Source: CAYLJO01 sp964383905
GTDB taxonomy: Bacteria > Acidobacteriota > Blastocatellia > Pyrinomonadales > Pyrinomonadaceae
Length of the DNA stretch: 42,197 nt
Reading direction: 5' to 3'
NCBI GenBank assembly: GCA_964383905.1
Contig: CAYLJO010000030.1
Coordinates: 1-42,197 of the forward strand
The position numbers and the translations under genes are program-made. Below, one piece after another: positions 17,478 to 25,501 of this stretch. Under the pieces are notes generated by a model that was not told the origin of the DNA, ran no database searches, and saw nothing but the letters and a program-made list of their open reading frames with translations. Position 1 is the first letter of the stretch; each line of letters starts with the position of its first letter.

Positions 17478-18368
17478 ATGAACTATGCGATCGGCATTGA
17501 CCTCGGCGGTACGAACATCAAGTTTGCGGTCGTCTCCGAAGACGGTGAGCTGCTTGAGCACTCAACCTGTGAAACCAGGGATGATGCCGCCGCATGGGCT
17601 GAGAGAATCCCGCAGCAAGTGCGGGAGATTGAGCGCCGCAGGTTGAAGCCTGCGGCATGGATAGGCATCGCGGCGCCGGGCCTGGCAGCGCCTGACGGCC
17701 GTTCGATAGTTTCCATGCCCGGAAAACTCCAGGGGTTAGAAGGACTCGTTTGGGCCGATTACCTGAAGGCTTCGCAATCGGTACCTGTGCTCAATGATGC
17801 TCACGCCGCGCTCCTCGGCGAGGTCTGGAAGGGGGCGGCCGCCGGCTATCGCGATGCGGTCTTGCTGACACTCGGCACGGGCGTTGGCGGCGCCATTCTT
17901 GCTGACGGGCGTCTTCTCAAGGGACACACGGGCAGGGGCGGACATCTCGGTCATCTCTGTCTAGACCCTGACGGCCCGCCGGACATTGTCGGCATGCCGG
18001 GAAGCCTTGAGTTCACTATCGGTAATTCTACGCTCGCCGCGCGATCCAAGGGTCGCTTTAGCGCGACGCACCAACTGGTGGAGGCGCACCTGGCAGGGGA
18101 TGCCGAGGCTACGGAAATCTGGCTGCGGTCTGTGTACCAGCTCGCCTGCGGGATCGCGTCTATTATTAATGCGGTGGATCCGGAAGTGGTTATTCTCGGG
18201 GGCGGGATCGCGCGGGCTGGGGAGCCATTATTTGGACCGCTCGAACGCTTCATGGAGCGGGTTGAGTGGCGGCCACGGGGGCACCGCGTACCCATTATAC
18301 CGGCGGCTCTCGGCGAGATGGCCGGCGCGCTCGGCGCGGCCTACAATGCGATGCGCTTCCGTGCTTAA
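17478..18368 (+). CDS. ROK-family sugar kinase lacking the zinc motif
   Basis: 296 residues. It has the phosphate motif DLGGTN (8-13), the catalytic Asp107 in NDAHAALLGE, the ATP loop LTLGTGVGGA (131-140) and a C-terminal ILGGGIA. These make it an ATP-dependent hexose or N-acetylhexosamine 6-kinase of the ROK family. Two departures: the sugar-contact motif EIGH is HLGH (155-158), keeping the His but losing the Glu, and the CxCGxxGCxE zinc site is replaced by DIVGMPGSLE (169-178) with no Cys. Some ROK subgroups lack zinc, but losing both changes implies a different sugar pocket. Start ATG is 3 bp after the propeller gene stop, so it is surely in the operon. Product could feed the mutase or the NagB-like enzyme. 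Confidence 0.85.
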   Translation: MNYAIGIDLGGTNIKFAVVSEDGELLEHSTCETRDDAAAWAERIPQQVREIERRRLKPAAWIGIAAPGLAAPDGRSIVSMPGKLQGLEGLVWADYLKASQSVPVLNDAHAALLGEVWKGAAAGYRDAVLLTLGTGVGGAILADGRLLKGHTGRGGHLGHLCLDPDGPPDIVGMPGSLEFTIGNSTLAARSKGRFSATHQLVEAHLAGDAEATEIWLRSVYQLACGIASIINAVDPEVVILGGGIARAGEPLFGPLERFMERVEWRPRGHRVPIIPAALGEMAGALGAAYNAMRFRA

Positions 18369-18438
18369 CATGCCGCTCCTGCTGAGCTATCACCGTGATC
18401 GGACATCTACCGTAATCTGTAAGGAGAGATGATCAGAG

Positions 18439-19410
18439 TTGGCAGGTATGCTGCGGTTGGCGTTAATTGGGTGTGGGGAGCATTCGCAGGGCAGCCATGC
18501 CGTGCCTCTGGCAAGATATGCGTCCGAGCATCCGGGGGAAATCTGCTTAGCCGCGGCGTGTGATTTGAAGCTCGGCCGCGCCGAGGAGTTTTGCCGGGAA
18601 TACAATTTCGCCAGGGCTTACGATAGCTTTGACAAGATGCTGGCTGAGGAGAAGATTGATGGGTGTATCTGCATCATGCCGATGGAGCGGATCACGGAAG
18701 TCGGGATTAAACTACTGGAAATGGGAATGCCCTGCGTAATTGAAAAGCCGCTCGGCGTATCAATGGAGGAGATACGGGGCCTTCTCAGAGTGGCAAGGGA
18801 GACGGGAACACCTCACATGGTCTCGGTTAACCGGCGCTTTATGCCGTATCTCAACGAGGCCGTTTCCTGGGCCGAAGAGAAGGGTCCTCTGCGCTACGTC
18901 CGGGGCACCATGATCCGTCACGGGCGACGGGAGCCCGATTTTATCTGGTCAACGGCGATCCACGGGGTGGATGCGTTGCGCTATATCGCGGGCGAGGTCA
19001 AGGGATTCAAAGCCGAGATAGAGAGCGGCACAGCAGTCTCCCCACGATGGTATTCGATCAGCTTTCGGTTCCTGAATGGCGCTGTGGGTCAGCTCGAAGT
19101 CCTGGCCACCGGAGGCATGGTAGAGGAGACTTACGAGCTGTTTGGTGACGGCTATCGAGCTTCTGTTTTGTCCCGCTCCGGCCGACCAGTCTCTCTGCAG
19201 TGCTGGCGAGAGAATGAGATGGTGCTGGAAAAAGTTGCTTCCGAGCCGGATGATGTGGTGAGCGGGGCGTATCACGAAGTCATCGAGTTTGTACGGGCGC
19301 TTAAGACCGGCTACCGCCCGCGCCCGTCAATCGAAGATGTCTTCCCGTCGGCCGAGATATGTTTTCAGATTGCGGAGCGTGCGGGGCATCGTCAGGATTC
19401 AGAGAGATAA
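18439..19410 (+). CDS. Gfo/Idh/MocA-family NAD(P)-dependent oxidoreductase
   Basis: 323 residues. An N-terminal Rossmann fold starts LRLALIGCGEHSQGSH, followed by the family signature VIEKPLGVSMEE with the conserved Lys of EKP near residue 106. The C-terminal alpha/beta dimerisation half is typical. The family oxidises or epimerises sugars and inositols through a 2-, 3- or 4-keto step; UDP-sugar 3-dehydrogenases and N-acetylhexosamine dehydrogenases are members. The start is probably TTG at 18439, with AAGGAG at 18421-18426; ATG at 18448 is 21 nt from it, and ATG at 18429 is out of frame. It lies between the ROK kinase and the deaminase, so amino-sugar interconversion is a reasonable inference. 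Confidence 0.85.
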   Translation: MAGMLRLALIGCGEHSQGSHAVPLARYASEHPGEICLAAACDLKLGRAEEFCREYNFARAYDSFDKMLAEEKIDGCICIMPMERITEVGIKLLEMGMPCVIEKPLGVSMEEIRGLLRVARETGTPHMVSVNRRFMPYLNEAVSWAEEKGPLRYVRGTMIRHGRREPDFIWSTAIHGVDALRYIAGEVKGFKAEIESGTAVSPRWYSISFRFLNGAVGQLEVLATGGMVEETYELFGDGYRASVLSRSGRPVSLQCWRENEMVLEKVASEPDDVVSGAYHEVIEFVRALKTGYRPRPSIEDVFPSAEICFQIAERAGHRQDSER

Positions 19411-19438
19411 GCCGATATCAAAAAGAGGGGTTCTCAAA

Positions 19439-20215
19439 ATGGATATCCAGGTCTTCGATTCGAAAGATAAGCTGGGCGAGGCGGCGGCTGACCGGGCGGC
19501 TGAGATTATCCGGCGGGCCGTTGCCGAGCGGGGGCAGGCTTATTTGATCGCCGCCACCGGCGCTTCACAATTTGAATTCCTGGATGCCCTGGTCCGAAAA
19601 CCGGGTGTCGATTGGGGGAAGACAACTTTTTTTCATTTGGATGAGTATGTCGGGCTTGACGAGTCGCACCCGGCGAGCTTCCGTAAATATCTCAAAGAAC
19701 GAATTGTTGACCGGGTCCACCCTGGAACATTCCATTTCGTCGAAGGGGAGCAGCCTGATCCGCAGGCAGAATGTCGCCGTTTAGGTGGGTTGATCTCCCG
19801 CTACAAAATTGATGTGGCATTCGTCGGCATCGGCGAGAACGGCCACCTGGCATTCAACGACCCGCCCGCCGATTTTGAAATAGAAGAGCCCTATCTCGTC
19901 GTTGAACTCGATGAGGCATGCCGCCGTCAGCAGGTAGGTGAAGGATGGTTTGGTAGCCTAGAGGAGGTCCCGCGAAGGGCCATCTCCATGTCCGTCAAAC
20001 AGATTATGAAATCGCGAGCCATCCTGTGTATCGTCCCTGACGAAAGGAAGGCGCGGGCGGTGAGAGATTCTGTGGAATTAGAGGTGAGCCCGTGGCACCC
20101 GGCATCCGTCTTGCAGCAACACTCTCATACAACCCTTTTTCTCGATGCCGACTCGGCCTCCCTTTTAAAGGGCAGGCCCTCGGCAGAGGGCGCAAAAGAG
20201 GCGGGCCATTCCTGA
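19439..20215 (+). CDS. NagB-like glucosamine-6-phosphate deaminase/isomerase family protein
   Basis: 258 residues from ATG 19439, which has AGAGGGG 8 nt upstream; the longer open frame to 19289 overlaps the previous gene and is not needed. Family motifs: HLDEYVGL (66-73, base Asp68) and GIGENGHLAFND (130-141). Compared with E. coli NagB (GNDGHIAFNE), the ring-opening Asp141 is Asn134, His143 is kept as His136, and Glu148 is Asp141. The GENGH form is common among NagB homologs outside enterobacteria, so activity is not excluded, but the exact reaction is open: amino-sugar-6P deamination to fructose-6P or a related isomerisation. It lacks the tail used in NagB allostery. Last gene of the rightward cluster; I saw no terminator after it. 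Confidence 0.82.
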   Translation: MDIQVFDSKDKLGEAAADRAAEIIRRAVAERGQAYLIAATGASQFEFLDALVRKPGVDWGKTTFFHLDEYVGLDESHPASFRKYLKERIVDRVHPGTFHFVEGEQPDPQAECRRLGGLISRYKIDVAFVGIGENGHLAFNDPPADFEIEEPYLVVELDEACRRQQVGEGWFGSLEEVPRRAISMSVKQIMKSRAILCIVPDERKARAVRDSVELEVSPWHPASVLQQHSHTTLFLDADSASLLKGRPSAEGAKEAGHS

Positions 20216-20633
20216 CGCGTCTATTTTCCGCGCCGGGTCTTGCGGACGACGATTTCTATTCAAGGCTGCCAAAATCCACATGAGCGGGTAAGCCACTTCC
20301 GGTGCCCTAGAGCATGATTCACTTGAATGTATCGAAGAAGGCGAGATGAACCGCAGAGGACGCAGAGGAAAAACCAGAAGGTGAAGAGCAAGAATCTGCT
20401 TCCGGTGATCTCCAGTTGGGATGGGGAAGTGTGCGTGAGGTGTCAAAGGTCAGGGACGTGAGTGGTATTGAACATCGGATCAATGCCACGAGCTATGATT
20501 ATAGCAGGTCGGATGAAAAATATATGCATAGCAAAAAAGGGGGCGGCTGATGGTGGCGGAAGGCAAAGAGCTGATCGCGCCTGCTAACATCGATCTCACG
20601 TTTATCACTTCCCTCTCAGGTTGGAATAATAGA
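20216..20633. other. Intergenic region with a tandem 9-mer
   Basis: 418 bp between the converging NagB-like and AlkA-like genes, without a supported gene. It holds two exact tandem copies of CGCAGAGGA (20352-20360 and 20361-20369), part of a phrase (AACCGCAGAGGACGCAGAGG) of a kind I recall from intergenic repeats in several bacterial phyla. No terminator hairpin with a T-tract was seen. Confidence 0.55.
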
Positions 20634-21305
20634 TCACCGCGGCCGTTGAAGCTTGACGGCTTGCCACATGTACCAGCTCGCCACAGACCTGTACGGGCGC
20701 CAGCGCTCACCATACTGCTCAAGCTCCCGAGGCTTGGGCATCTCTTTCAGGTTGTACGTTAACGCGAAGCCCTTCCGCACGGCGAAGTCGCCGATGGGCA
20801 GCACGTCCGCTCGGCCTAACCTGAACATGAGAAGCATCTCGACTGTCCAGCGACCGATGCCGCGTACTTCGGTGAGCCGCTCGATAATCTCCTCGTCATC
20901 CATCCGTCGCAGGCGCGCGAGCGACGGTACGGTGCCGTCAACGGTTTTGGCGGCCAGGTCTTTGATGGCGGCGAGTTTTGCCCTGGAGAGGCCGGCGCTC
21001 CGGAGACTGTCTTCGGAGGCGGTAAGAATGTCTTGCGGGTGAAGCTTACTTGAGCCGAACAGGTCGAGGACGCGCTGGTGAATGGCGGCGGCGGCAGCGG
21101 CGTGCAACTGCTGGTAGATGATGTTTCTGGCGAGCGCTTCGAAGGGGTTGTGCATGTGGCGGATCGGCAGGGCGAAGGGTCCGGCGCGCTTCATCAGCCT
21201 GGCCAGCCTGGGGTCGATTCGTGAGAGGTGTCGGACGGCCTCTTTGGGATCGTAACAGTAACCGTTCTTCTCTTTCGCGTCCCTTTTTATTCCAGCAGTT
21301 GCCAT
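20634..21305 (-). CDS. DNA-3-methyladenine glycosylase II (AlkA-type HhH-GPD)
   Basis: 223 residues. It removes alkylated bases in base excision repair. The helix-hairpin-helix reads LTEVRGIGRWTVEMLLMF (144-161) and is followed by the catalytic Asp173 in LPIGDFAVRKGF, the classical AlkA/HhH-GPD arrangement. ALARNIIYQQLHAAAA (57-72) is the helix typical of the family. There is no Fe-S cluster motif, which separates it from endonuclease III. It lacks the N-terminal Ada/AlkA beta domain, as usual for short AlkA proteins. It stands alone on the minus strand, with a candidate promoter about 90 bp upstream. Confidence 0.9.
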   Translation of the reverse strand: MATAGIKRDAKEKNGYCYDPKEAVRHLSRIDPRLARLMKRAGPFALPIRHMHNPFEALARNIIYQQLHAAAAAAIHQRVLDLFGSSKLHPQDILTASEDSLRSAGLSRAKLAAIKDLAAKTVDGTVPSLARLRRMDDEEIIERLTEVRGIGRWTVEMLLMFRLGRADVLPIGDFAVRKGFALTYNLKEMPKPRELEQYGERWRPYRSVASWYMWQAVKLQRPR

Positions 21306-21392
21306 CTCGAAAGCCTCACATATTACACGTCATGCTCTGCCCTTGGCGCCGGCACGATGTTGTAGTGCGATCTATCAAACTTTGTGTTGTAT

Positions 21393-21420
21393 ATTATACT
21401 TAGTCGCACACTTGAAACAA
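21393..21420 (-). promoter_or_regulatory. Candidate promoter for the AlkA-type glycosylase gene
   Basis: On the minus strand TTGTTT (21420-21415) and a perfect TATAAT (21398-21393) are 16 bp apart. The expected start is near 21386, about 80 nt before the ATG at 21305. The region is AT-rich in both directions, so it could also serve the rightward membrane protein gene. Confidence 0.4.
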
Positions 21421-21592
21421 GCCTTTTCGGCCCTTCCGGAGTGGTCGGCAGCTTTCGCATTTTTCCTCATTACGCGCGCTTGAAACTTTACTTTCGCCGC
21501 CTCGTATTTAATGCAGAGCGTGCTCCGGGGGAGCATCGGGTTAGCCTTTTGGCGACCATCTCTCCGGACTCGTGGTGGGGAGGGTATGTGTC

Positions 21593-22180
21593 ATGCTGAT
21601 GGCCGATACGATGGCGATCTTTTTTGTGATCCTCGGGTTGATGCTGGCATTTCCCGCACTCTGGCTGCTCTGCCGGGGCCTCTGGCCCGACACGGTCGCG
21701 GAGGCGGCGAAGAGATGCGGCGACTCACTTTTCTTATCCTTTCTTGCAGGCCTGCCGGTCACAGTAATAATGCTCGGAGCCGCGGTCGTCTTGAACAATC
21801 TGTTCGGCCCGGTAGGAAAGGTCATCGCGATCGGGACTGCCTGTGTTTACCTGGTGCTGGCGCATACGGGGGTGGCAGGTCTGGCGACGTGCATCGGCCG
21901 GCGACTCACCTCACCCTCGGACGAAGAGCGCCCGTGGCGAGCGACTCTCCGGGGTGGCATGGTCCTCGAGCTACCTTACCTTCTGCCGATCCTCGGCTGG
22001 TTTGTCATACTTCCGGCTTCCATCATCACCGGCTGCGGCTCGGCCACGCTGTCGCTGCTCACATTCAAGAAAGCCTCATCGCCGGTGGCCACCACGCCGG
22101 CACAACTTTACTCTCCGACTTCAACGACCTCTGAAGTCGCAGGATTTCAGGTTGAAAGCTCTGCCGGTGCGCCGCGATGA
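21593..22180 (+). CDS. Small integral membrane protein of unknown function, coupled to DUF1800
   Basis: 195 residues from ATG 21593, chosen because GGGGAGGG lies 8 nt upstream; a GTG at 21572 is in frame but lacks a site. I see about four hydrophobic spans (near 5-25, 47-70, 75-98 and 130-160) and a polar, Ser/Thr-rich C-terminal tail of about 40 residues. No family was recognised. Its stop overlaps the ATG of the DUF1800 gene (ATGA), so the two are translationally coupled. A role in export or membrane anchoring of the following secreted pair is inferred only from this. Confidence 0.7.
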   Translation: MLMADTMAIFFVILGLMLAFPALWLLCRGLWPDTVAEAAKRCGDSLFLSFLAGLPVTVIMLGAAVVLNNLFGPVGKVIAIGTACVYLVLAHTGVAGLATCIGRRLTSPSDEERPWRATLRGGMVLELPYLLPILGWFVILPASIITGCGSATLSLLTFKKASSPVATTPAQLYSPTSTTSEVAGFQVESSAGAPR

Positions 22181-23682
22181 CACTTTCCCGGCGAGCATTG
22201 CTACAGGCGGCGGCGCTCGCCGGTGGAGCGATGTCGCTGGCCGGCTGCGAGCGCGTCATTAGCAGTATTACACGCAATCAGGGGCAAGGGATTCCCGCGA
22301 CCATCGGCGTCGCCGACGGTAAAGATATTGACCCTCTCTTTCATCTCCTTTCACGCGCCGCCTACGGGCCGTGGCCGGGCGACATAGACCGTGTGCGCCG
22401 GGTGGGGGCGGACGCCTGGATCGAAGAACAGCTCTTTCCTGAAAGGTTGGACGACACTCTTTGCGATTTGCGCGCGCGCCGCTTTGAGACACTGCAGCAT
22501 GATCCGGGCACCTGCTACGAGTACAAGAAGCCTGTTCTCAGAGAGGAGATTACGCGTCACACCGTGCTGCGGGCCGTCTACAGCAGGCGGCAGCTCTTTG
22601 AAGTGATGGTCGGCTTCTGGAGCGATCATCTCAATATCAACATCGAGAAGGGCGATTGCATCTATTTGAAGCCGGCCGACGACCGTCTGGTCATACGCGC
22701 TCACGCGCTCGGTAACTTCAAAGAGATGATCAGGGCATCGGCGACCTCTCCGGCGATGCTCGTTTACCTGGACGGGAAAGAGAACAAGAAAGCCGGCCCT
22801 CACAGCATCCCGAACGAGAACTACGCGCGCGAGCTGCTCGAGCTGCATACGCTTGGCGTTCATGGCGGGTACACACAAAGGGACGTCTCGGAGGTGGCGC
22901 GCTGCCTGACGGGCTGGCGGCTCCGGACGGGTTGGGCGAAGGGGACCGTATATTTCGACCAAACTCTGCACGACGACGGCGAGAAAAATGTTCTCGGCCA
23001 GGTGATCCCGGCCGGCGGCGGCACGTCCGACCTGGACCGGGTCGTGGACATCGTCTTCCGACATCCCGCCACCGCCCGCCACATTGCCACAAAGCTCGTC
23101 CGCCGGTTTGTCTCAGAGGACCCGCCCGCCTCACTCGTCGACCGTGTGGCTTTGGTCTTCACCGAAACGCAGGGCGAGATCAAGCCACTGGTGCGAACGA
23201 TTCTCACCTCGGATGAATTTAAGGCGGCGAGGGGCGTCAAATTCAAACAGCCGTTTCGCTATCTCGTCAGCTGCCTGAGGGTAGTTGGCGCTGACACGCA
23301 CGCCCACCAATCTTTGATCGAGTATCTGATGCGGATGGGGCAGGGACCGTTTCAGTTTCCCACTCCGGACGGTTATCCGGACAAGACTGCGCCATGGCTG
23401 GGGACGCTTCTGTGGCGCTGGAATTTCGCCTTCGCGCTGGCGTCGAACCAGATCCCGTCGGCCCAGGTTTCGCTCGATCAACTCGCTCAAGCGATCGGGG
23501 GCGCGACGGGAAAGGACTTGAGGCCGGCCCGCCTCTTGCCGCACTTCATCGGGCGGGCCGGGACGGCGACTGAGATAGGGGCACTTGACGATTATGTGAT
23601 CAGCCAGGGTCTCGGGAGTGATAACCGGAGGGCAGAGCTAGTCGGACTGATGCTCGCTTCGCCCGCGTTCCAGAGGTATTGA
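22177..23682 (+). CDS. DUF1800 family protein, Tat lipoprotein
   Basis: 501 residues. The N-terminus SRRALLQAAALAGGAMSLAGC combines a twin-arginine motif with a lipobox (SLAGC, Cys24), so it is predicted to be a Tat-exported lipoprotein. DUF1800 landmarks: HLLSRAAYGP near residue 57, NENYARELLELHTLGVHGGY near 210-230 and VARCLTGWR. DUF1800 proteins almost always sit directly before a DUF1501 protein, as here. Their function is not firmly known; roles at the cell surface or in polymer metabolism have been suggested. Coupled by ATGA to the membrane protein upstream. Confidence 0.9.
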   Translation: MTLSRRALLQAAALAGGAMSLAGCERVISSITRNQGQGIPATIGVADGKDIDPLFHLLSRAAYGPWPGDIDRVRRVGADAWIEEQLFPERLDDTLCDLRARRFETLQHDPGTCYEYKKPVLREEITRHTVLRAVYSRRQLFEVMVGFWSDHLNINIEKGDCIYLKPADDRLVIRAHALGNFKEMIRASATSPAMLVYLDGKENKKAGPHSIPNENYARELLELHTLGVHGGYTQRDVSEVARCLTGWRLRTGWAKGTVYFDQTLHDDGEKNVLGQVIPAGGGTSDLDRVVDIVFRHPATARHIATKLVRRFVSEDPPASLVDRVALVFTETQGEIKPLVRTILTSDEFKAARGVKFKQPFRYLVSCLRVVGADTHAHQSLIEYLMRMGQGPFQFPTPDGYPDKTAPWLGTLLWRWNFAFALASNQIPSAQVSLDQLAQAIGGATGKDLRPARLLPHFIGRAGTATEIGALDDYVISQGLGSDNRRAELVGLMLASPAFQRY

Positions 23683-23684
23683 CA

Positions 23685-24902
23685 ATGAAGGCAACGGCGC
23701 GACGCGGATTTATTCGACAACTGTTCTTCGGCAGCGGCTCTGTGATACCGGACGCGGGCGCGAGGACTCTCGTCTGCGTGTTCCTGCGCGGCGGCGCGGA
23801 CACGCTCAACCTAGTGGTGCCATACGGCGACGACCAGTATTATGCCCTCCGCCCGTCCCTCGCGATACCCCGGCCTTCCGTTAGCAGCGAGAGCGCGGAC
23901 CGGGCTGTTCGTCTTGACGATTTTTACGGCCTGCATCCGCGATTGCGCTCTCTGTTGCCGATCTTCAAGGAAGGGTGTCTCGGCGTTGTCCAGGCCGTCG
24001 GCTCCGACAACCCGACGGGCTCACACTTCGAAGCGCAGGACCAGATCGAGCACGGAGAAGATTACGGGAAGACGCTCGGCGGAGGATGGCTGGCCCGGCA
24101 TCTTCAAACACGGGCCGGCGCGGAAACGCTGGGCCCACTCTCGGCGGTGGCGATCGGGGCGACGATTCCCGAATCGCTCCGTAGCGCGCCTGTGGCCAGC
24201 GCCATCTACTCTCTGGACGAAATTAAGATCAAGACGCCGACGGGCGACCCTCGCGCGGTCTCGTTGGCCCTCTCCGCCATGTACGGGGCGGAGGCGGAAT
24301 TGCTCAGCCAATCCGGGCGCGAAGCGCTGGACCTATTAAAACGCGTCGAGGCGCTGCGTGGGCAGGACTACAAAACAGCGGGCGGCGTGGAATACTCGAA
24401 GGACGGTTTCAGCGCGGGGCTGCGCCAGATCGCGCGACTGGTGAAGGCCAACGTCGGTCTGGAGGTCGCGTGTATTGATCTCGGCGGGTGGGACACCCAC
24501 TTTTTTCAAGGGACGACGGGCGGGGCGCAGGTGGAGAGCATCGATTATCTGGCGCGCGGACTCGCCGCCTTCGATGCCGACCTGGAAGGCTGTCGCGAGA
24601 GAGTGACGACAATCGTGATGACCGAGTTTGGGCGTCGCGTCTATGAAAACGGCTCACTCGGGACCGATCATGGCCGCGGCTTCGCTTTTATCGCGATCGG
24701 AGATCAGATCAACGGCGGAAAGGTTCACGGCGCGTGGCCCGGCCTCGCCGAAGAAGATGTTCCCGGGCCGGGCGGCCTCAAGATTAATTACGATTACCGC
24801 TCGGTGCTCTCCGAGGTGCTGGCCGGAGTGATGGGAAACCGTGACATCGGCAGAGTGTTCCCGGATTTCCGGCCGCAGCCGGTCGGATTAGTGAAGGCTT
24901 AG
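23685..24902 (+). CDS. DUF1501 family protein (sulfatase-like fold)
   Basis: 405 residues from ATG 23685, two bases after the DUF1800 stop, with AGAGG 8 nt upstream; the TTG at 23679 is in frame but overlaps that stop. N-terminal RRGFIRQLFFGSGSV resembles a Tat leader. Family landmarks: LVCVFLRGGADTLNLVVPY near 30, the LHPRLRSLLPIFKEG segment, DLGGWDTH near 270 and TEFGRRVYENGSLGTDHGRG near 310-330. The last resembles the metal-binding region of alkaline phosphatase/sulfatase superfamily proteins. The exact function is unknown. It forms the standard pair with DUF1800, and no further gene follows on this strand. Confidence 0.9.
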   Translation: MKATARRGFIRQLFFGSGSVIPDAGARTLVCVFLRGGADTLNLVVPYGDDQYYALRPSLAIPRPSVSSESADRAVRLDDFYGLHPRLRSLLPIFKEGCLGVVQAVGSDNPTGSHFEAQDQIEHGEDYGKTLGGGWLARHLQTRAGAETLGPLSAVAIGATIPESLRSAPVASAIYSLDEIKIKTPTGDPRAVSLALSAMYGAEAELLSQSGREALDLLKRVEALRGQDYKTAGGVEYSKDGFSAGLRQIARLVKANVGLEVACIDLGGWDTHFFQGTTGGAQVESIDYLARGLAAFDADLEGCRERVTTIVMTEFGRRVYENGSLGTDHGRGFAFIAIGDQINGGKVHGAWPGLAEEDVPGPGGLKINYDYRSVLSEVLAGVMGNRDIGRVFPDFRPQPVGLVKA

Positions 24903-24935
24903 GTACATAAGGGCACGTTATGAATCCCGGTCACA

Positions 24936-24951
24936 CCGTCGCATGCGACGG
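24936..24951. repeat. 16-bp perfect palindrome CCGTCGCATGCGACGG
   Basis: A perfect, loop-free palindrome in the convergent gap between the DUF1501 gene (+) and the HNH gene (-). With no loop and no T-tract it is a poor intrinsic terminator; a protein-binding site or cruciform is as likely. Confidence 0.55.
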
Positions 24952-25027
24952 CAAAAGCCCAATGTTTAGCGGATCATGGTTGAAGGAGATATGCATTTAT
25001 GACCTCATCCGGCAAAGCGTACCTTAT

Positions 25028-25040
25028 GCATTACGGCAAA
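25028..25040. repeat. Left direct repeat GCATTACGGCAAA flanking the HNH cassette
   Basis: It matches GCATTACGACAAA at 26118-26130 at 12 of 13 positions. The pair brackets the three-gene HNH cassette. Chance cannot be excluded for so short a repeat. Confidence 0.3.
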
Positions 25041-25081
25041 TCTTAATTGCGATATGCTTACCGCGATGATTCAGAAAGTGA

Positions 25082-25501
25082 CTAGGGCGATCCTCCGGGA
25101 TAGTCTCCCATCTCGGCCAGCATCTCGCGCACTTCTACACGCGCCGGCAGATTCAATCGCAAGATTCGCTCTGTCACACGACCGACGGCAGTGAGTGGAA
25201 TGATCTCGCCACCGCGGGCCTCGAAGTGCTCGCTCCATTTTTGCATCCGAGGGTTGAATAGCGGGGTCAACTCGCCGCCCACCGGATCAAGCGAGGCGAT
25301 GTTTGATCCTTTGAACCGATTGCAGTCAAAACAGGCCAAGGCCAGATTTTCAAGCTTATCCGTCCCGCCATGCTTTTCCGCGATGATGTGGTCTGGCTCA
25401 TGAGGTAAATAGGCGTCTTCTTCAGCCAGCATGCAGTATTCGCATCTATCGGCAGCCCGTTCGCGCATCTGCCGGCGCAGGGCGGCCGGCAGGTAGCTCA
25501 C
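25082..25501 (-). CDS. HNH endonuclease
   Basis: 139 residues. It has the full zinc-ribbon HNH core: CEYC (20-23), DHIIAEKHGG (37-46, catalytic His38), the Asn of ENLALAC (52) and CFDCNRFKG (57-65). This is the small stand-alone type (IPR002711-like) seen beside small proteins in cyanobacteria and other phyla. It nicks or cuts DNA; whether this one acts in defence, as a toxin or as a mobile-element enzyme is unknown. Its start overlaps the upstream 82-residue gene by 4 bp, so it is the last gene of a coupled three-gene cassette. Confidence 0.85.
   Translation of the reverse strand: MSYLPAALRRQMRERAADRCEYCMLAEEDAYLPHEPDHIIAEKHGGTDKLENLALACFDCNRFKGSNIASLDPVGGELTPLFNPRMQKWSEHFEARGGEIIPLTAVGRVTERILRLNLPARVEVREMLAEMGDYPGGSP

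Noticed and set aside
22351..23082. 243-residue minus-strand frame inside the DUF1800 gene
   Set aside because: Antisense shadow; the plus frame matches DUF1800 throughout.
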